Positions 1 to 8,853 of a stretch of 54,563 bases of DNA are shown piece after piece. The notes under the pieces are model-generated. The model did no database searches. It was not told the DNA's origin and worked only from the letters and a program-made list of their open reading frames with translations. Position numbers and translations under genes: made by a program. Origin of the DNA: Marinoscillum sp. (GTDB lineage: Bacteria; Bacteroidota; Bacteroidia; Cytophagales; Cyclobacteriaceae); the NCBI GenBank assembly GCA_024305105.1, contig JAMWZA010000018.1:1-54563 (forward strand), written 5' to 3'. Position 1 is the stretch's first letter; the number at the start of each line of letters is the position of its first letter.

Positions 1-58
1 TTTTGTTTCAGGCCGTCTCCATTTTTTAGAACCTCATTCGGGATTTGGCCATAAAAAA

Positions 59-83
59 ATAGTCGTCCTTACAGAACGACTAT
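59..83 (-). terminator. Rho-independent terminator of the 131-1364 gene pair
   Basis: Arms at 59-66 and 76-83 pair perfectly over 8 bp around a 9-base loop. On the minus strand the stem is followed by a T-rich tract (the A-run at 52-58 of the plus strand). It lies 47 bases past the stop of the gene ending at 131. Confidence 0.75.
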
Positions 84-130
84 CAATCTAACAGGTGACT
101 CTAATGAGTCAGATTTCAAACAGTAAATCT

Positions 131-796
131 TTAATTGATCGCTTGGCTACTTTGCCTTGACTCCGCATCAGCTACTTGGATCCCTTGTAACTCAGAGATT
201 TCTAAATACTGAAGTTCATCAAGTATAAGGTTGAGCATTTGCTTACTTTCCTCAGCATCCACCTCGTTTTCGAAAAGATGTGCCATCTGTGAGTAAATAT
301 GTACTTCATGTCCCCTTTCCATGCCATCAGCAATCAACAATGCACGTTTCAAAATATACATGGCATTGCCAATACTCTCCTTCATATCGTAGTATTGTTC
401 ATTCTCCAATGAAACAGTCGCACTATGGATCTGCATGTAAGTCAGCGCCACCAACATTTTAGTACAGGAATCATTCAACTCATCCGAAGTGATCGTGTGA
501 GGTTGATTAAGAAGCTGCAGGATGGATGGAATACTAACATCTAGAAGCTCCAAAGATTTCTTGTGACTGATTTCTTCCTTTAAGATCATGGTTTTACGGA
601 CGGCAGCCTCCAACTCTCTGAGCGATCGCTCCTGCTCTTCTTCACCAAAGTAATTGGAAGAATTGACGAGGTGTATAACAGGCTCCATGGCTATCCCATT
701 GAGCGCTAATGGCTCGTAGTGCCATCTCATGGCATCCACCATATACAATACGGCTGTTATAGCCAGGATAAATACGAAGTAGTTAGTCAGTTTCAT
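131..796 (-). CDS. Membrane-anchored hypothetical protein
   Basis: I do not recognise this 221-residue protein. It opens with an uncleaved-looking hydrophobic helix (about residues 5-22) followed by a largely helical, acidic, extracytoplasmic domain rich in Glu, Leu and Met, ending in a polar Ser/Gln tail. The ATG at 794-796 lies inside the last codons of the gene ending at 783, a 14-base overlap, so the two are probably translated together and may act together in the envelope. A terminator follows at 59-83. No catalytic motif or metal-binding cysteine pattern is visible. It is probably lineage-restricted; function unknown. Confidence 0.75.
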   Translation of the reverse strand: MKLTNYFVFILAITAVLYMVDAMRWHYEPLALNGIAMEPVIHLVNSSNYFGEEEQERSLRELEAAVRKTMILKEEISHKKSLELLDVSIPSILQLLNQPHTITSDELNDSCTKMLVALTYMQIHSATVSLENEQYYDMKESIGNAMYILKRALLIADGMERGHEVHIYSQMAHLFENEVDAEESKQMLNLILDELQYLEISELQGIQVADAESRQSSQAIN

Positions 797-1364
797 TTTT
801 TGCCAGGATTTCTATGTCATACAATTGATCAGGATGAATGTGATGAATGTGCTCATCTATTGACTCCACCTTAGTCATCATGTGCTTTAAGTATTTCCCC
901 AGTCGGGTTTCCAGCATCATGATCTGACTATCATAAGAGTACATTCCAGACTCATTTCTGAGTGATTCAGCATTGGCTTCCAGGTCATTTCGGGTAATAC
1001 AGCTTTCCTTTAAAAAAGCGATAAATGACCGTACACCATAATCTTCTTCAAACTTGTAAATATCCTTGAGCGTTTTTCTAAAGTCATGCTTAGAAACTTC
1101 CAGGCCAGAAGTTGGGTCCAGCATCATATCCAGAATAAGCGAGTCAAGATGATGAATGGTACTGAGCACCTCCACAGATTCCTTTCTGAAATCAGGGCTT
1201 TGACAAAAAGCACCCAACCCGTCATAAGTCTCCAACTGGCCAACTATCGTGCGCCATCGCTCTGTGAGCACTTCAAACTCTTCCTCGATCGTACCTACAG
1301 GCTGCTGGGCCTGAAGGGAACCAATGGAGAAAAGCATAAATACCGCTGCAATCATCTTTTTCAT
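783..1364 (-). CDS. Secreted hypothetical protein
   Basis: This 193-residue protein starts with a clear Sec signal peptide (basic MKK, a hydrophobic stretch to about residue 17, likely cut after LQAQ). The mature part is predicted all-helical with many Glu/Leu heptad-like stretches, two lone cysteines that could form a disulfide, and a His-rich patch near residues 170-176 (HIHHIH). No known family is recognised. It is the first gene of a two-gene minus-strand unit with the anchored protein at 131-796, overlapping it by 14 bases. A periplasmic pair, one soluble and one anchored, is an inference from this arrangement. Confidence 0.75.
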   Translation of the reverse strand: MKKMIAAVFMLFSIGSLQAQQPVGTIEEEFEVLTERWRTIVGQLETYDGLGAFCQSPDFRKESVEVLSTIHHLDSLILDMMLDPTSGLEVSKHDFRKTLKDIYKFEEDYGVRSFIAFLKESCITRNDLEANAESLRNESGMYSYDSQIMMLETRLGKYLKHMMTKVESIDEHIHHIHPDQLYDIEILAKNETD

Positions 1365-1539
1365 AGTTACAAATTTTGCTCATGGCAGTCATATTCCGAT
1401 TCTAAGAATTTCGGTAATTGCCTCTCCGTATTTTTTCGGAAGCACCCGATCAAAAAACTATTACTCCACTCAAATACACCGATGATGATTCACCTAAGAC
1501 CATGAGCCATTACTCTCGAAATTTTACGATAATTGCGAT

Positions 1540-2070
1540 GTGCTAAAACAGTCCCCACGTGCATTATTCCTGTTGGCAGTGCTTTTCAGCCCAGCATTGA
1601 TTGGCTTTTTTGCCATTCAAATGGAACGAAATGCTATACGTCGAGAAGTAAAGCATCAAATGCTGCAAGGCATTGATAAGGATCGTTTAGAACTAATTTC
1701 TGTAGGCCGTGAGGAATCAAGTAACCTTCGATGGGTACATTCCAAAGAGTTTGAATTCCTTGGAGAAATGTACGATGTGGTCTATAAAAAAACCTCGAAG
1801 GACTCCATCCATTATTGGTGCTGGTGGGATCATCAAGAAACTACACTCAACAAAGAATTAAACACATTACTCAATAGAACTCGAAATCAGAGTAACAGTC
1901 ATAAAACCCATGTTCAATTAATCGTCTTCTTTAAATCACTTTATTCCGAACGAATGAGTAAATGGGAAGTCGAACCAGCATGTGCAGCTATACCCGGTTA
2001 CACAGACCATTATTCGGATTCGTATAAATCCAGAACTCCGCAAGTGATCGCACCTCCTCCTCAGGCTTGA
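1540..2070 (+). CDS. Hypothetical protein with N-terminal membrane segment
   Basis: A 176-residue product from a GTG start; no nearer in-frame ATG exists before residue 28, and starting there would delete the hydrophobic helix (about residues 8-27), so GTG is preferred. The rest looks extracytoplasmic: a mixed region with a Trp-rich patch (YWCWWD near residue 91) and a Pro-rich C-terminus. No family is recognised. It is divergent from the 131-1364 pair and lies 54 bases before the TonB receptor gene on the same strand, so it may be co-transcribed with it. Confidence 0.6.
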   Translation: MLKQSPRALFLLAVLFSPALIGFFAIQMERNAIRREVKHQMLQGIDKDRLELISVGREESSNLRWVHSKEFEFLGEMYDVVYKKTSKDSIHYWCWWDHQETTLNKELNTLLNRTRNQSNSHKTHVQLIVFFKSLYSERMSKWEVEPACAAIPGYTDHYSDSYKSRTPQVIAPPPQA

Positions 2071-2124
2071 TTTTTCTTATTCCGCCAGTTTATTTTCAGA
2101 TCACTTAAGTCAATATTCATCTAA

Positions 2125-4530
2125 ATGAAAAACATATTATTCATGTGGATGCTATTGGGTTGTTTGTCAATTACCTATGGCCAGACTGTAACCATTACTG
2201 ATGATGTAACGGAGGAACCTGTGGAAATGGTCATATTGATGAGCAATGCTCCAAAAGCATATGCCACTACCAATGCAAAAGGTCAAGCCAATATCGATGG
2301 TTTTGAAAACTCAGAAGCCATCGAAATCTATGCTTACGGATACAAACGAAAGACCATTAGCTATTCAGAAATCTCTCAGAATGGTTTCAAGGTTGGACTG
2401 AATCAAACCAATATCAACCTGGACGAAATCGTGATTGCTGCCAGTAGATGGAAGCAAAGCTCCGGCAAAGTTCCTTCCAAACTTGCGGACATCACTCCAA
2501 AGGACATAGCTTTCCAGAATCCACAAACTGCCGCAGACTTGCTAAGCATCAGTGGTAAAGTGTTTGTGCAAAAAAGCCAGCAAGGTGGTGGTAGTCCGAT
2601 GATTCGAGGGTTTTCCTCCAATCGGCTGCTATACACAGTAGATGGAGTACGAATGAACTCCGCGATTTTTAGAGGTGGTAACTTGCAAAACGTCATCAAT
2701 ATGGACCCGTTTACCGTGGAGAACACTGAAGTACTCTTCGGTCCGGGATCGGTTATTTATGGAAGTGACGCCATAGGTGGTGTCATGAGTTTCCAGACCC
2801 TGACACCTCAGCTATCACTGGATGATGAACCCTTTATTTTTGGAAAGGCGGTAGCACGGTACTCATCCGTCAATCAGGAACAAACCGGTCACTTTGATGT
2901 GGGGTTTGGATGGAAAAAGTGGGCCTTTGTAACGTCGTTTAGCTCCTGGGATTATGATCACCTCAGGCAAGGCAGTAATGGTCCAGATGATTACCTTAAG
3001 CCATACTATGTTCAACGCATTGATAGCACTGATCGAGTGATTACTCAGGATGATCCATTGCTACAGGTGCCTTCTGCTTACACACAGAAAAATCTTCTGC
3101 AAAAAGTACGGTTCCAACCAAATCATAACTGGGATTTTCAATATGGATTCCATTTTTCTGAAACCTCAGCATATGGGCGGTACGACCGACATAACCGCAT
3201 TCAAAATGGAACCGCAAGATACGCTGAGTGGAATTATGGACCTCAAAAATGGCTTATGAACAACTTGAGCGTCTCACACTATTTATCCAATGTGCTTTAT
3301 GATCAACTGACCGTAAGGCTGGCCCAGCAAACTTTTGCAGAAGGTCGCTTCGATCGATCAGTCAATAGTGACATTCGAAGTATCCGTGAAGAAGAGGTAC
3401 AGGCTTATTCTGTTAATGCGGATATGGTCAAATCACTCGGCCTTAACAACACCATTTACTACGGTGTAGAATACATTCAGAATGACGTGACTTCTACTGG
3501 TGTGGATGAGAACATCTCCACCGGAACTTCTGTGGAAGGTCCTTCCCGATACCCAAAAGCCACCTGGAGATCCATAGCCATTTATTTGAATGATGAACAT
3601 CAACTTTCGAATAAAACCACGTTACAGGCTGGCATTCGGTATAACCAATTCTTGTTAGATGCAGAATTCGACACCCGATTCTATCCCTTCCCTTTCCAGG
3701 AGGCATCAATCAATGATGGCGCACTGACGGGAAGTGTTGGGGCCGTATTTCGCCCAAATGAATCGTTAATATTCCGAATCAACGCTGGTTCTGCATTCCG
3801 ATCACCTAATGTGGATGACATTGGGAAAGTATTTGACAGTGAGCCCGGTGCCGTGGTAATTCCAAATCCCAACCTGGATGCAGAATACGCTTACAACATA
3901 GATCTGGGGGTGGCTAAGGTGCTTTCTGATCGTATCAAATTGGATATCACTGGATATTACACCCGCTTAAACAATGCATTGGTGAGGCGTGATTTCCAGC
4001 TGAATGGACAAGACAGCATTATGTATGATGGTGAATTGAGTCAGGTCCAGGCCATCCAAAATGCAGCTAAAGCAGATGTTTATGGCATACAACTCGGGCT
4101 AAACTTAAAACTCTTCAATGGTTTTCGGTTTACCACAGACTACAATTTCCAGCACGGAGAAGAAGAGTTAGATGACGGAACTGTAAGTAATTCAAGACAT
4201 GCTGCTCCATGGTTTGGTCTTAGTCGATTTACCTATGAATATGAAAAACTGACTTTACAATTATACGCGCAATATCAGGGTGAAAGAAAGCACGAAAACC
4301 TGGCCACAGAAGAGCAAAGTAAAGATGAAATCTATGCAAAAGATGAAAATGGAAACACCTACGCTCCTGCATGGTATACCATCAATTTGAAAGGTCAGTA
4401 CCTGTTAAATGACTACTTGAGTCTTTCGGCTGGATTAGAAAACATCACGGATCAGCGGTATCGTCCGTACAGCTCCGGAATATCTGGCTCGGGGCGGAAT
4501 TTTATACTCTCGCTATCAGCCAAATTTTAA
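2125..4530 (+). CDS. TonB-dependent outer-membrane receptor, heme/siderophore type
   Basis: An 801-residue outer-membrane receptor driven by TonB-ExbBD. Visible parts: signal peptide (1-19, ending TYGQ), a carboxypeptidase-regulatory-like domain (about 20-100), a plug (about 115-230) with the stretch GGGSPMIRGFSSNRLLYTVD and then GVRMNSAI, and a barrel ending in a terminal Phe (LSLSAKF). The plug signature MIRGF...VDGVRMN with a following GNLQNVI is typical of hemin/hemoglobin and related receptors, so heme or an iron chelate is the likely substrate (family inference, not proved). No SusD-like partner is adjacent, which argues against a SusC glycan system. A hairpin terminator follows at 4538-4580. 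Confidence 0.93.
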   Translation: MKNILFMWMLLGCLSITYGQTVTITDDVTEEPVEMVILMSNAPKAYATTNAKGQANIDGFENSEAIEIYAYGYKRKTISYSEISQNGFKVGLNQTNINLDEIVIAASRWKQSSGKVPSKLADITPKDIAFQNPQTAADLLSISGKVFVQKSQQGGGSPMIRGFSSNRLLYTVDGVRMNSAIFRGGNLQNVINMDPFTVENTEVLFGPGSVIYGSDAIGGVMSFQTLTPQLSLDDEPFIFGKAVARYSSVNQEQTGHFDVGFGWKKWAFVTSFSSWDYDHLRQGSNGPDDYLKPYYVQRIDSTDRVITQDDPLLQVPSAYTQKNLLQKVRFQPNHNWDFQYGFHFSETSAYGRYDRHNRIQNGTARYAEWNYGPQKWLMNNLSVSHYLSNVLYDQLTVRLAQQTFAEGRFDRSVNSDIRSIREEEVQAYSVNADMVKSLGLNNTIYYGVEYIQNDVTSTGVDENISTGTSVEGPSRYPKATWRSIAIYLNDEHQLSNKTTLQAGIRYNQFLLDAEFDTRFYPFPFQEASINDGALTGSVGAVFRPNESLIFRINAGSAFRSPNVDDIGKVFDSEPGAVVIPNPNLDAEYAYNIDLGVAKVLSDRIKLDITGYYTRLNNALVRRDFQLNGQDSIMYDGELSQVQAIQNAAKADVYGIQLGLNLKLFNGFRFTTDYNFQHGEEELDDGTVSNSRHAAPWFGLSRFTYEYEKLTLQLYAQYQGERKHENLATEEQSKDEIYAKDENGNTYAPAWYTINLKGQYLLNDYLSLSAGLENITDQRYRPYSSGISGSGRNFILSLSAKF

Positions 4531-4537
4531 TCAACCT

Positions 4538-4580
4538 GAAAAGAGGCTGTCCTAAACGAATTTTAAAACCGCCTCTTTTC
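4538..4580 (+). terminator. Terminator after the TonB receptor gene
   Basis: A 10-bp perfect stem (4538-4547 with 4571-4580), loop of 23 bases, with the T-run forming the 3' arm. The left arm reads aagaggctgtc, also the left end of the element at 19064-19163; see findings. Confidence 0.6.
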
Positions 4581-4645
4581 TGTTATAACGGCTTACCGAA
4601 TGACCCAATCTATGTTCCCGATCATCGGTTATTATTCTGACCTGA

Positions 4646-4676
4646 TTGCACAACCTTATTGATGGAAATATCTTTG
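4646..4676 (+). promoter_or_regulatory. Bacteroidota-type promoter of the STAS-like gene
   Basis: TTG at 4646-4648, a 20-base spacer, then TATCTTTG at 4669-4676, an exact match to the Bacteroidota TAnnTTTG -7 element. The ATG is at 4722, giving a leader of roughly 40 bases. Confidence 0.6.
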
Positions 4677-4721
4677 AATCAAAAATTAAGCTCAATTTCT
4701 TAACGATTTAACCACTGGTCA

Positions 4722-5132
4722 ATGTCAACAGATATTTACAACATCAAGGACGTAGTAGAAACAATTCATGACGGCAAAGTAATACACGTCATCTGGAAGA
4801 AATTATACAAAGCCGAACACATTTATGGAAGCTGTGAAGCTCAACTGAAAGAAGTTCAGGCTGGCAATGCAGATTTGGTGATCATTGACATGCTTAACGC
4901 GTCCGGAACACCTCCTACTGAATGTCAAACATGGTTTGGCGAAACACTTTTCCCGGGTTTTAAACAGAACCCAAATTTCAAAGGGCTCATCAATGTTTTA
5001 CCAGAAAGCGCCATCATTAAAATGGGAGCTAATCGATGGAAGAAAACTGCTGCCACCAGTGACATGGGTTTTGAAGTCTATGAAACGGATAGTGCAGAAG
5101 CTGCCAAAGACCTGGCAAAACAACTGGTTTAA
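4722..5132 (+). CDS. STAS/SpoIIAA-like hypothetical protein
   Basis: A 136-residue cytoplasmic protein with no signal peptide or membrane helix. The alternating pattern, beta strand (GKVIHVIWKK), helix, strand (ADLVIIDML), helix, strand (KGLINVLP), helix, strand (FEVYET) and a closing helix (AEAAKDLAKQL), is that of STAS/SpoIIAA-like domains, often found in Bacteroidota as stand-alone small proteins. A conserved phospho-serine of true anti-sigma antagonists is not evident. It has its own consensus promoter (4646-4676). A second protein of similar build is encoded at 49454-49900. Role unknown. Confidence 0.7.
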   Translation: MSTDIYNIKDVVETIHDGKVIHVIWKKLYKAEHIYGSCEAQLKEVQAGNADLVIIDMLNASGTPPTECQTWFGETLFPGFKQNPNFKGLINVLPESAIIKMGANRWKKTAATSDMGFEVYETDSAEAAKDLAKQLV

Positions 5133-5148
5133 TTCCAATTCAAAAATC

Positions 5149-5187
5149 TCAAAGAGTGCATGGTTCAGGTAACTGTGTGCTCTTTGA
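5149..5187 (-). terminator. Terminator of the lipoprotein/bio gene run
   Basis: An 8-bp stem (5149-5156 with 5180-5187); on the minus strand it is followed by a T-rich stretch (plus-strand AAAAA at 5142-5146). It lies between convergent genes and mainly fits the minus-strand lipoprotein gene. Confidence 0.5.
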
Positions 5188-5193
5188 TATAGT

Positions 5194-5961
5194 CTATTCC
5201 TCCGGACCCGGAGCTACCTGAGCGTCTTCAGGCATTTCAAACAGTTGCGCATTTGGCACTTCTTTGTTGATTAGCACATCGGTGAAAAGAGCCTCACCGC
5301 GGACGTCTCCTATGGAATCATTTTTATACACATGCCATTGTAACTTCTTTGGCAGTTTTAAACCATTTACTTCTGTCCATTCCGGATACTTAATTAAACT
5401 GTAGCGATCACTGGCTCCATCTTTCCCATAGGTAACTGTGTACATGAGCCATTTCATTTGATACGTACTTGGATCGTACCAAAGAATGTAATTGTCATCT
5501 GGAGAATCTCCTACCGCCTCACCATATGACACTTTTATTCCACTCAAAACCTCCTCTTGCATCTCTTTGGGTTCGAGCTGCTCGTAGGAGATACCAGAAT
5601 CACCAAGTACGAATGGCATGGCATAAAAATAGAAGTACAGATTATGGTAAAAACGAGCTCTGGATGCATCTGCGGTATCAGGCTGAACCCATACCTCATT
5701 TCCATCAAATCCGATGGTACGCTCCTCGCCTTCTATTAGCACCTTGCGGTCCTTCAGAGAAATCAGTTGCTTCTCACCGTTTTCCATAGCATATGACAAA
5801 GCACTCATTTCTGTCCACTGATCATAGCCTCCATGTGCCTCAAAAACTTTGGACACCTCTTCTGGAAAACTCCGTAATGGCTGATCTTCAGTTTGCTTAG
5901 GGTTCGTCTGACACGAGTAAAAAACTACTACAGCTAAGGATAAAATGAGGTTGTATTTCAT
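5194..5961 (-). CDS. Lipoprotein, possibly DUF6503 family
   Basis: A 255-residue lipoprotein: hydrophobic signal ending in a lipobox (VVFYSC, Cys at about residue 17), so it is likely membrane-anchored on the periplasmic side. After an acidic linker the protein shows a pattern of strands with many aromatic residues (YDQWTEMSALSYAMENG, a WVQP patch, YYFYAMPF, ILWYDPSTYQMKWL), resembling the LolA/LolB-like folds annotated DUF6503 in Bacteroidota; that family name is tentative. It follows bioA on the same strand at 90 bases and could be read through from the biotin genes, though nothing links it to biotin. Confidence 0.75.
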   Translation of the reverse strand: MKYNLILSLAVVVFYSCQTNPKQTEDQPLRSFPEEVSKVFEAHGGYDQWTEMSALSYAMENGEKQLISLKDRKVLIEGEERTIGFDGNEVWVQPDTADASRARFYHNLYFYFYAMPFVLGDSGISYEQLEPKEMQEEVLSGIKVSYGEAVGDSPDDNYILWYDPSTYQMKWLMYTVTYGKDGASDRYSLIKYPEWTEVNGLKLPKKLQWHVYKNDSIGDVRGEALFTDVLINKEVPNAQLFEMPEDAQVAPGPEE

Positions 5962-6051
5962 GGTAGAATCGTTTGGGCGAATAAAATGAGATTTTTGCTA
6001 GTCTTCAATACCTACCCGACATTTAACCTCGAAAGGTCCCGCACCTTACAT

Positions 6052-7314
6052 TCATAGCTGCGCCAGAAAGTCATCGATGGCATGGTACAGTTTAGACAGT
6101 TCCTGATTGGTAATCACATACGGAGGTATAATGTAAATTACATTTCCCAGTGGCCGAAGCAACATATTTCGTTCCATGAAATAGTCATAAATTCGTTCTT
6201 TGATAGCACTTGTATACCCGGCATCATCTGCTTTAAGTTCTATGGCCAAAATGGTCCCACGGCTTCTTATTTCCAGCACATGATCATTGGCCACAAATCG
6301 CTTCATGTACGCCTCATGACTCATTGCAATTCGCTCAATATCCAGCTGACACTTTTTAGTTAGAAGAAGTTTCATAGACGCATTGGCTGCCGCACAGGAC
6401 AGAGGATTAGCCGTATATGAGTGTCCATGAAAGAATGCCTTCGCACGATCTGCAACATCAAACGCTTTGACAATTCGATCATTGACAGCCGTGACACCCA
6501 TCGGCAAGTAACCACCAGTGATCCCTTTGGATAAGCAAAAGACATCCGGATCATTCTCCAGATAGTCACAGGCAAACATTTTACCCGTACGACCAAATCC
6601 GGTCATGACCTCATCTGCAATACAGATCACCTCTTTGGACTTGGCAATAGCCATCAATTGATCCAACACTTCAGGCGCATACATCTGCATACCAGCAGCC
6701 CCTTGTACCAAAGGCTCAAAAATAAACGCTGCAGTTTCATCACCAACCAACTCTTTCATCTTTGCGATCGCTTCATTTCCATCACCTTTCGGGAATGGAA
6801 TAAACGACACCTCAAATAGAAAGTCATTGAAGGGGGCACTAAAAATATTCCGTTCAGCCACGGACATACTACCAAAGGTATCTCCATGATACGCTCCTTC
6901 CAGTGCGATAATTTTTCTCCTTGGTTTGCCTTGATTGTGCCAATACTGAATAGCCAGCTTAATAGCCACTTCTACAGAAGTACTTCCATTATCGGAGAAA
7001 AAGATTTTCGTAATCGAATCCGGCAATAACTTCATTAAGGTTTTGCTCAGATCCACAGCAGGTTTGTGCGTGAAACCAGCAAAAATCACCTGCTCCATTT
7101 TAGCCGCCTGTCGACCGATAGCCTTATTGATTCTGGGATGACTATGTCCATGTATATTTACCCACCAGCTAGATATCGCGTCGATAATCTTACGACCATC
7201 CATGGTATGAATGTATACTCCTTTCGCCTTTTTGACAGCAATAGGCTTATTCCCTGCAAGTGGCGAAAATGGGTGCCAAATATTTTTCTGATCTACCTTT
7301 TCCAGTTGACTCAT
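6052..7314 (-). CDS. bioA: Adenosylmethionine-8-amino-7-oxononanoate aminotransferase
   Basis: BioA moves an amino group from S-adenosylmethionine to 7-keto-8-aminopelargonate, giving 7,8-diaminopelargonate, the third step from pimeloyl thioester in biotin synthesis. The 420-residue length fits the family. Seen: the substrate-binding SSWW near residues 48-51, the PLP-aspartate in CIADEVMTGFGRTG (about D234), and the PLP lysine in LSKGITGGYLP (about K263). Its ATG abuts the bioD stop with no spacing, so bioD and bioA form one transcript, in the order bioD-bioA. bioF is about 5 kb away; bioB and bioC/H are not in the window. Confidence 0.97.
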   Translation of the reverse strand: MSQLEKVDQKNIWHPFSPLAGNKPIAVKKAKGVYIHTMDGRKIIDAISSWWVNIHGHSHPRINKAIGRQAAKMEQVIFAGFTHKPAVDLSKTLMKLLPDSITKIFFSDNGSTSVEVAIKLAIQYWHNQGKPRRKIIALEGAYHGDTFGSMSVAERNIFSAPFNDFLFEVSFIPFPKGDGNEAIAKMKELVGDETAAFIFEPLVQGAAGMQMYAPEVLDQLMAIAKSKEVICIADEVMTGFGRTGKMFACDYLENDPDVFCLSKGITGGYLPMGVTAVNDRIVKAFDVADRAKAFFHGHSYTANPLSCAAANASMKLLLTKKCQLDIERIAMSHEAYMKRFVANDHVLEIRSRGTILAIELKADDAGYTSAIKERIYDYFMERNMLLRPLGNVIYIIPPYVITNQELSKLYHAIDDFLAQL

Positions 7315-7920
7315 TTACCAGTTCTCTTTCAATAATGCTGCATACTTTTTCACCATCTCCTCATTTACTTCACTTTCCTGCTCAATTCGAAGTAAAACCT
7401 GCAGCCCCGTATAATGCTCAATAATCCGCTCACTCTCTGGATTGGACTCTCCATTGAATATCAGCCCCTTGATTTTTAGGTTTCGAGACTTCAATAGCTC
7501 AAAAGTCAGCAGTGTATGATTAATGTTGCCCAGGTAAAGATTGGATACCAGTACTATTTCACATGGAATGCGACTGGCTATATCGATGACCATGTCCTCA
7601 TCATTAAGTGGCACCAGTACACCACCCGCTCCTTCGATAATCAGATCTCGATTGGAGACCGGCGGAATGATATCCTCCAGTGAGATTTGTACACCATCTA
7701 TTTTTGCAGAAGCGTGCGGAGAAGCCGGTGTTTTCAACAAATAGGCTTCCTTGAAAAACTGACTTGTCTTGCTGGAGACCAATCTCATGACCTCTTCCGT
7801 GTCCCTCGGCTCTCCAGATTGGATCGGTTTCCAATAATCAGCATGGAGCATCTCTGTGAGGATGGCACTGACCAGCGTTTTCCCGCTATCCGTATGGATG
7901 GCTGTGACAAAATAATTCAT
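7315..7920 (-). CDS. bioD: Dethiobiotin synthetase
   Basis: BioD closes the ureido ring: 7,8-diaminopelargonate + CO2 + ATP gives dethiobiotin. The 201-residue protein begins with the P-loop-like segment TAIHTDSGKT (residues 6-15), a variant of the usual GTDTxxGKT with His in place of the first Gly region residue, and has the later IIEGAGGVLVPL motif that lines the substrate site. Length is at the short end for the family but no domain is missing. First gene of the bioD-bioA unit; the stop directly touches the bioA start. Confidence 0.95.
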   Translation of the reverse strand: MNYFVTAIHTDSGKTLVSAILTEMLHADYWKPIQSGEPRDTEEVMRLVSSKTSQFFKEAYLLKTPASPHASAKIDGVQISLEDIIPPVSNRDLIIEGAGGVLVPLNDEDMVIDIASRIPCEIVLVSNLYLGNINHTLLTFELLKSRNLKIKGLIFNGESNPESERIIEHYTGLQVLLRIEQESEVNEEMVKKYAALLKENW

Positions 7921-8032
7921 ATAGCGAAGTTATGGCAGGATTTTTAAATGACTATTTATCCTCAAAAAATTATCGTTTGGCCAAATTATTGCAGTAAACT
8001 CAGTAAGAGTTCGGCCACTAAAACTTCACATC

Positions 8033-8773
8033 ATGAAATCGCTATTCGCATTACTCACCCTGTCTACCTACCTGACTGCCTGCACTACTTACCAGTATTA
8101 CTCGATGACTGGTGATTTACCACTCGCTGAAGATCAATCTTTTCACTTTACCTCGAATGCTGTAGAAGTCAATTACAAATTCGGTGAAAATGGCGTATTG
8201 ATCATGGATATCTATAACCGATCGGACGCTATGATATTCATTGACTGGGAACGGTCCTCTTTGATCTTCAATCGGGAAACCATCCCATTTCCTCAAGATG
8301 AAGCATACTTTCAAGGAAATACGACATACAGTTTTCCAAATGGTAGCGATTTTGAGGGTGTTATTCAATCCAATCCACACCGACGGTACATTCCTCCCAA
8401 AACACGCCTAAAAGAATCCGTTCATCTCAACTTTGCCAACTATCTAAACCTGAATGAAACAATCTTTGAAGAAAATACGGTTAAGGGATCAACAAAAACT
8501 TACCGCTATTCCAGAGATAATTCTCCTTTTGCTTTCCAAACGTATCTTTATTTCTCCGATTTAAAAGAAAAACAGGAACCTATCATTGTTCATAATTCCT
8601 TCTGGACCCAATCAATTGTTTCAAACATGACCGAAGTAACCTCCCAAGAATATAACCAATTCGCGCTGGAAGATTATAATGACGCGGGGTATGGATTATT
8701 CGCCATTGTAGTTGGTGCTGGGCTGATTTATCTTGTAGCAGTTGCAGATGAAGAATCGCAAGGAGATCTTTAG
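8033..8773 (+). CDS. Hypothetical lipoprotein
   Basis: A 246-residue lipoprotein with signal MKSLFALLTLSTYLTAC (lipobox LTAC, Cys at 17). The mature part is beta-rich (repeated short strands with Phe/Tyr, an NYKFGENGVLIMDIYNRSD stretch suggesting an immunoglobulin-like fold) and it ends with a hydrophobic, probably membrane-spanning helix (about residues 224-239, YGLFAIVVGAGLIYLVAV) and a short acidic tail. Having both a lipid anchor and a C-terminal helix is unusual. Divergent from bioD. No family recognised. Confidence 0.75.
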   Translation: MKSLFALLTLSTYLTACTTYQYYSMTGDLPLAEDQSFHFTSNAVEVNYKFGENGVLIMDIYNRSDAMIFIDWERSSLIFNRETIPFPQDEAYFQGNTTYSFPNGSDFEGVIQSNPHRRYIPPKTRLKESVHLNFANYLNLNETIFEENTVKGSTKTYRYSRDNSPFAFQTYLYFSDLKEKQEPIIVHNSFWTQSIVSNMTEVTSQEYNQFALEDYNDAGYGLFAIVVGAGLIYLVAVADEESQGDL

Positions 8774-8853
8774 TTTGGTAAATGGATTAATTCCATGGGC
8801 AACAAGAAAGCAACTTCAACACACTTTGCACATATTTGCAAGCACAAGATAAA

